Part shown: in pieces, positions 60,735-64,000 of the stretch | How positions within the stretch are numbered: position 1 is the first letter of the stretch | Layout: every line of letters starts with the position of its first letter | NCBI GenBank assembly: GCA_002353485.1 | Contig: DEJS01000016.1 | Span: 23,288-87,287, forward strand | Length of the DNA: 64,000 nt | Direction: 5' to 3' | Source: Prevotella sp. UBA2742 | GTDB taxonomy: Bacteria; Bacteroidota; Bacteroidia; Bacteroidales; Bacteroidaceae | Program-made: the position numbers and the translations under genes | Notes under the pieces: generated by a model | What the model was told of the DNA's origin: nothing | The model's input: the letters and a program-made list of their open reading frames with translations, nothing else | The model's database searches: none

Positions 60735-62410
60735 AACTTGAAACTGCTGCCGCCTACGAACTCGCGCATGATGCTCGTAGGCGGTATCTCTTTGTCGGAT
60801 ACCGGCAGGAAGTAATGGATGAACTTCAGCAGCCTGTGAGCCTCGGCATATTCTGGACAGTTGCGGGGTACCGACTGCAGAATGATGTCAGCATGGGTAC
60901 GCAGCACGGCAAACTCAATGTTCAGCGCCGAGTTGAACATCACGTCGGCCGTTTCCTGATAGGGGAATATCCACTGGTCTTCGGCTTCGCACACGTTCTT
61001 CCACTGGCTGATGGTTTCGCGGGCGGTGAAAGCCCCCTTGTTGTAGTCTCGAATGATGCGGCGCAGCAGCCGGTTGTCGCGTACAGGAATCCAGTTATGG
61101 TCGTCGAGTGAGATACTGGTCAGTGCCGAGATGTATATCTTGTACTTCATCGAGTCGTCAATCTTCTTTGTCAGCAGGGGATTCAGCGCATGGATGCCCT
61201 CAATGATGAGCACCGTGTCATTCGACAGTTTGAGCTTCTTGCCGTTCCACTCGCGCAGACCGGTGGAGAAGTTGTACTCCGGCACCTCTACACGCTCGCC
61301 GTCCATCAGCCGTTGCAGATGGTCTTCCAACAACGCATACTCCACGGTCTCTATGTTGTCGAAGTCGTAGTCGCCGTTGGGCAGCTTCGGGGTGTCCACA
61401 CGGTTCACAAAGTAGTCGTCGGTCGATACCGACAGCGGGCGCAGCCCGCATGCCAGCAGCTGTACCGACAGACGCTTGCAGAACGTCGTCTTGCCCGACG
61501 ACGAGGGCCCCGTGATGAGGATAATGCGCACGGGGTGCTCCTTCTGGTGGAAACGCGTGTTGATGTCCTCGGCTATTTGTACTATCTTCTTTTCCTGCAG
61601 GGCCTCGCTGACCTGTATCAGTTCCGAGGCGTAGCCGCGCTGTATGGCGCGGTTGACATCGCCGGCATTCGACAGACGCATGATGATGTCCCAGCGTGTC
61701 TTCTCGGCAAACATCCCGAAGGTCTTGGGCATGTCCACCTTCTCGGCCACTTTCGACGGGTCGTTCCAGTCGGGCACACGCAACAGCAGTCCCTGTTCGT
61801 AAAGCTCCAGGTCCCACACCGTGATATATCCGGCCGAGGGCACCAGCGGACCGTAGTAGTAGTCTACGGTATCGCCCAGCGTGTAGTAGTCGGTATAGGC
61901 CTGGCCACTGGTCTCCAGCAGTTTCACCTTGTCTGAGAATCCGCGCTCGCTGAACACGCGTATGGCTTCTTCTATGGGTACCTGTGTTCGGCGGAAGGGC
62001 ATGTCCAGGGCAATGATTTCCTGCATGCGCGTCTTGATATGCTCTACGTCGTCCGACGTCAGCGTGTCGCCGTGGCGTTTCTTGAAGTTACAGTAGTAGC
62101 CTCGGCTCAGCGAGTGCTCAATAAACAGTTTCGAGCCAGGAAAGAGGTCCTGCGTGGCCTTGTAGAGCACGAAGCTGAGGCTGCGTACGTAGACGCGGTG
62201 GCCACTGCCCTCGCGGGCATCCAGAAACTCTACGTCGCGGTTCTGGTAGACGCGGAACTTCAGTCCCTGCGACACATTGTTCACCTTTGCCGACACCACG
62301 GGGTAGGGCAGCCGGATGTCGTCCTGAAACTCCTGATAGATGTCGAGCAGCGACGTGCCCTCTTGAAACGATTTCGTCACTCCCGTATTCTTGCAGCGTA
62401 TCTGTAGCAT
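60731..62410 (-). CDS. TGS-domain nucleoside (uridine-type) kinase
   Basis: A 559-residue cytoplasmic protein: TGS-like N-terminus (residues about 1-60), a threonyl-tRNA synthetase second-additional-domain-like region (about 60-240; SRGYYCNFKKRHGD) and a C-terminal uridine-kinase/PRK domain with P-loop LITGPSSSGKTTFCKRL near residue 300, STDDYFVNRVDTPKLPNGDY and LIIEGIHALNPLL. This fusion is widespread in Bacteroidetes and is annotated as nucleoside kinase; its substrate is not firmly established. It is inserted on the opposite strand between menD and menB. Confidence 0.9.
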   Translation of the reverse strand: MLQIRCKNTGVTKSFQEGTSLLDIYQEFQDDIRLPYPVVSAKVNNVSQGLKFRVYQNRDVEFLDAREGSGHRVYVRSLSFVLYKATQDLFPGSKLFIEHSLSRGYYCNFKKRHGDTLTSDDVEHIKTRMQEIIALDMPFRRTQVPIEEAIRVFSERGFSDKVKLLETSGQAYTDYYTLGDTVDYYYGPLVPSAGYITVWDLELYEQGLLLRVPDWNDPSKVAEKVDMPKTFGMFAEKTRWDIIMRLSNAGDVNRAIQRGYASELIQVSEALQEKKIVQIAEDINTRFHQKEHPVRIILITGPSSSGKTTFCKRLSVQLLACGLRPLSVSTDDYFVNRVDTPKLPNGDYDFDNIETVEYALLEDHLQRLMDGERVEVPEYNFSTGLREWNGKKLKLSNDTVLIIEGIHALNPLLTKKIDDSMKYKIYISALTSISLDDHNWIPVRDNRLLRRIIRDYNKGAFTARETISQWKNVCEAEDQWIFPYQETADVMFNSALNIEFAVLRTHADIILQSVPRNCPEYAEAHRLLKFIHYFLPVSDKEIPPTSIMREFVGGSSFKF

Positions 62411-62438
62411 ATCTGTCGAGCTTTTAGGTTTACGGATG

Positions 62439-62499
62439 CAAAGATAGTGAAAAAACCTCTAATGGCCAACCTCTTCTTCAATAATATTTAGTACCTTTG
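62439..62499. promoter_or_regulatory. Divergent promoters for the nucleoside kinase and menB
   Basis: The complement of 62439-62446 reads TATCTTTG for the kinase; TACCTTTG at 62492-62499 on the plus strand precedes the menB ATG by 21 bases. Confidence 0.6.
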
Positions 62500-62520
62500 C
62501 GGGAAAAAATAGAATAACGT

Positions 62521-63378
62521 ATGGAAAAGAGACAGTGGAAAGAGATTAGGAAGTTCGAAGAGATACGCTTCGAAGAGTATGAGGGCATCGCCAAGATTAC
62601 CATCAACCGTCCGCGCTATCGCAACGCCTTTACGCCGCGGACGACGCTGGAGCTGAGTCAGGCCTTTGCCCAGGTGCGCGAGCTGCAGCGCATCCGTGTG
62701 GTGCTGCTCACGGGAGCCATGAGCGAGGTGCCTGAAGGACAACGGCCGGAGGATGTCAAGCACGCCTTCTGCTCAGGTGGCGACATGCATGTGAAAGGCC
62801 GTGGCGGCTATATCGACGACGAGGGTGTGCCCCGCCTGTCGGTGCTCGACGTGCAGATGCAGATACGCCGTCTGCCCAAGCCTGTCATTGCCATGGTCAA
62901 CGGCTATGCCATCGGTGGCGGCCATGTGCTGCATCTGGTGTGCGACCTGACCATAGCGTCCGAGAATGCCATCTTCGGACAGACCGGTCCCAAGGTGGGT
63001 TCCTTCGATGCCGGCTTCGGCTCCAGCTACCTTGCACGCATCGTAGGTCAGAAGAAAGCCCGCGAGATATGGTTTATGTGCCGTCAGTACACCGCACAGG
63101 AGGCGCTACAGATGGGTATGGTCAACAAGGTGGTGCCGCTGGCTGACTTGGAGGACGAATGCGTCAGCTGGGCCCGCCAGATGATGCTCCATTCGCCCCT
63201 GGCACTGCGCATGATAAAGGCCGGACTGAACGCCGAGCTGGACGGCCAGGCCGGCATACAGCAGCTGGCAGGCGACGCCACCATGCTTTACTACTTTCTC
63301 GACGAGGCCCAGGAGGGCGGCCGTGCCTTCTTGGAGAAGCGCAAGCCCGACTTCGATAAATACCCGCAGATACCGTAA
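62521..63378 (+). CDS. menB: 1,4-dihydroxy-2-naphthoyl-CoA synthase
   Basis: Crotonase-fold enzyme closing the second ring of the naphthoquinone in menaquinone synthesis. The 285-residue protein shows KITINRPRYRNAFTPRTT, HAFCSGGDMHVKGRGGY, AMVNGYAIGGGHVLHLVCDL, QTGPKVGSFDAGFGSSYLAR and WFMCRQYTAQEALQMGMVN, all typical of MenB. It has its own promoter. menC and menE, which often follow, are not in the window; instead a repeat array and a GxxExxY gene follow the stop. Confidence 0.96.
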   Translation: MEKRQWKEIRKFEEIRFEEYEGIAKITINRPRYRNAFTPRTTLELSQAFAQVRELQRIRVVLLTGAMSEVPEGQRPEDVKHAFCSGGDMHVKGRGGYIDDEGVPRLSVLDVQMQIRRLPKPVIAMVNGYAIGGGHVLHLVCDLTIASENAIFGQTGPKVGSFDAGFGSSYLARIVGQKKAREIWFMCRQYTAQEALQMGMVNKVVPLADLEDECVSWARQMMLHSPLALRMIKAGLNAELDGQAGIQQLAGDATMLYYFLDEAQEGGRAFLEKRKPDFDKYPQIP

Positions 63379-63557
63379 GACAGAGTAACTGATTTAAGAC
63401 ATAATAACAGATTAACAATTTAAAGACATAGTAACATATTAACAGATTAAAGACATAGTAACATATTAACAGATTAAAGACAGAGTAACATAATAACAGA
63501 TAAAGACATAGTAACATATTAACAGATTAAAGAAAGAGTAGCATAATAACAAATAAA
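63377..63557 (+). repeat. Tandem AT-rich repeat array, about 27-bp unit
   Basis: About seven units follow the menB stop directly; the best copies read AAAGACATAGTAACATATTA followed by ACAGATT (27 bp), with variants AAAGACAGAGTAACATAATA and AAAGAAAGAGTAGCATAATA. Units are contiguous with no spacers. The array ends 7 bases before the start of the GxxExxY gene. It faces an inverted copy at 63960-64000. Confidence 0.9.
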
Positions 63558-63564
63558 ATTGTTT

Positions 63565-63951
63565 ATGATGGATATTGAATTGATGATACGTACGGTCATG
63601 CAATGTTCTAAGAATATACGCAGTCATTTGGGGCCGGGGTTCTTGGAGACGGTATATAAGAATGCCATGCTGGTGGAACTGAGAAAGCAAGGCTTGGCGT
63701 ATCAGGTGGAGATGCCTATCAACGTCTATTACGAAGGCGTTCTGGTGGGCGAGTTCAAGGCCGATATTGTTGTGGAAGACATGCTGATATTGGAGCTGAA
63801 AGCCGTCAACTCCTTGCACATGGCACATGAGGTTCAACTGGTAAACTATCTTACAGCCACAGGTATAGACAACGGACTACTTATCAACTTTGGTTCAGAA
63901 GAGCTGCAGTTCAAGCGCAAATACCGCATCTACCGCAAACGATTCACCTAA
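63565..63951 (+). CDS. GxxExxY family protein (PDDEXK-like)
   Basis: A 128-residue protein with the family motif GPGFLETVYKNAM (GxxExxY) and nuclease-like residues FKADIVVED and LILELKAVNSL, the D...ExK pattern of the PDDEXK superfamily. Function is not established; the family is often multicopy in Bacteroidetes. ATG at 63565 is used, with a second ATG directly behind. No ribosome site of note; the upstream region is the repeat array. The gene is bracketed by inverted copies of the same repeat, which suggests that it moves or is maintained as a cassette. Confidence 0.85.
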   Translation: MMDIELMIRTVMQCSKNIRSHLGPGFLETVYKNAMLVELRKQGLAYQVEMPINVYYEGVLVGEFKADIVVEDMLILELKAVNSLHMAHEVQLVNYLTATGIDNGLLINFGSEELQFKRKYRIYRKRFT

Positions 63952-63959
63952 CCCCACCT

Positions 63960-64000
63960 CTAAATATGTTACTACGATGTCTTCAATCTGTTATTATGTT
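63960..64000 (-). repeat. Inverted copy of the repeat, cut by the window end
   Basis: The complement of 63960-64000 reads AACATAATAACAGATTGAAG then ACATCGTAGTAACATATTTA, which matches the unit of the array at 63377-63557 in opposite orientation, with a few differences. More units may lie beyond the edge. Confidence 0.85.

Noticed and set aside
63377..63557. CRISPR array
   Set aside because: Units are contiguous and have no unique spacers; no cas genes are present.
1..64000. tRNA or rRNA genes, integrases, transposases
   Set aside because: None was recognised by eye on either strand; a tRNAscan or HMM search could still find a short RNA gene.

Overview
The window is a 64 kb chromosomal segment from a member of the Bacteroidales, most likely Prevotella or a close relative. 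The signs are: promoters of the Bacteroidetes type (TTTG about 20 bases upstream of TAnnTTTG) before many genes; an extended NusB of about 309 residues; lipoproteins, Mfa2-like and TonB-dependent-type outer-membrane proteins; two-component regulator propeller proteins; and the pairings recF-DUF721, lysS-gpsA-pgi and coaE-ybbR-yajC-nusB. No rRNA, tRNA, CRISPR array, integrase or transposase was seen. Genus-level assignment is inference.

Layout. 1-5.8 kb: aroB (cut by the window edge), an outer-membrane beta-barrel protein with a Fur-family regulator behind it, a DUF5606 protein and a fimbrial-type lipoprotein. 5.8-18.2 kb: housekeeping genes on the minus strand (coaE, ybbR, yajC, nusB, ribH, a TPR protein, 5-FCL, an S41 protease, dCMP deaminase, an M3 peptidase, a helical lipoprotein, xth), interrupted by recF-DUF721 on the plus strand. 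18.3-22.2 kb: a uronate operon of an orphan GAT-type EIIC, a KduI isomerase with a signal peptide and an ExuT-like MFS transporter. 22.3-31.5 kb: an operon of two giant propeller sensors followed by a PA14-containing GH31 glycosidase. 31.8-34.1 kb: four unrecognised genes. 34.2-38.0 kb: a TPR histidine kinase convergent with a TPR-PP2C phosphatase. 38.1-44.1 kb: GH2, GH31 and metY. 44.2-49.7 kb: envelope genes, trmO, a degenerate histidine kinase, two DUF4230 genes and a possible small RNA. 49.7-55.5 kb: HAD, pgi, TlpA, gpsA, lysS. 55.7-63.4 kb: two ROK proteins and menaquinone genes (thioesterase, menF, menD, menB) with a TGS-nucleoside kinase between. 63.4-64 kb: a GxxExxY gene bracketed by inverted arrays of an AT-rich repeat.

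How it fits together. Two carbohydrate programmes are visible. One is uronate (pectin or glycosaminoglycan) salvage. The other removes alpha-xylosyl/glucosyl and beta-galactosyl groups (GH31 twice, GH2), which fits xyloglucan or related oligosaccharides, though no SusC/SusD pair is present. The men genes serve menaquinone synthesis for anaerobic respiration.

The most interesting points are: (1) the propeller sensor pair, in which one protein keeps an ATPase domain but has lost most of its DHp, while the other keeps a DHp-like helical segment with His replaced by Ala and an AraC DNA-binding domain but has no ATPase or receiver, so the pair looks like a split, phosphorelay-free derivative of a hybrid two-component system; (2) the GxxExxY gene between inverted repeat arrays, with the same repeat also inserted between menF and menD; (3) a promoter-to-terminator unit without a convincing gene at 48.95-49.15 kb, a candidate small RNA; (4) catalytic-residue losses in a second histidine kinase (His to Arg) and in one of two tandem ROK proteins (Asp to Asn); (5) a KduI isomerase that appears to be exported.
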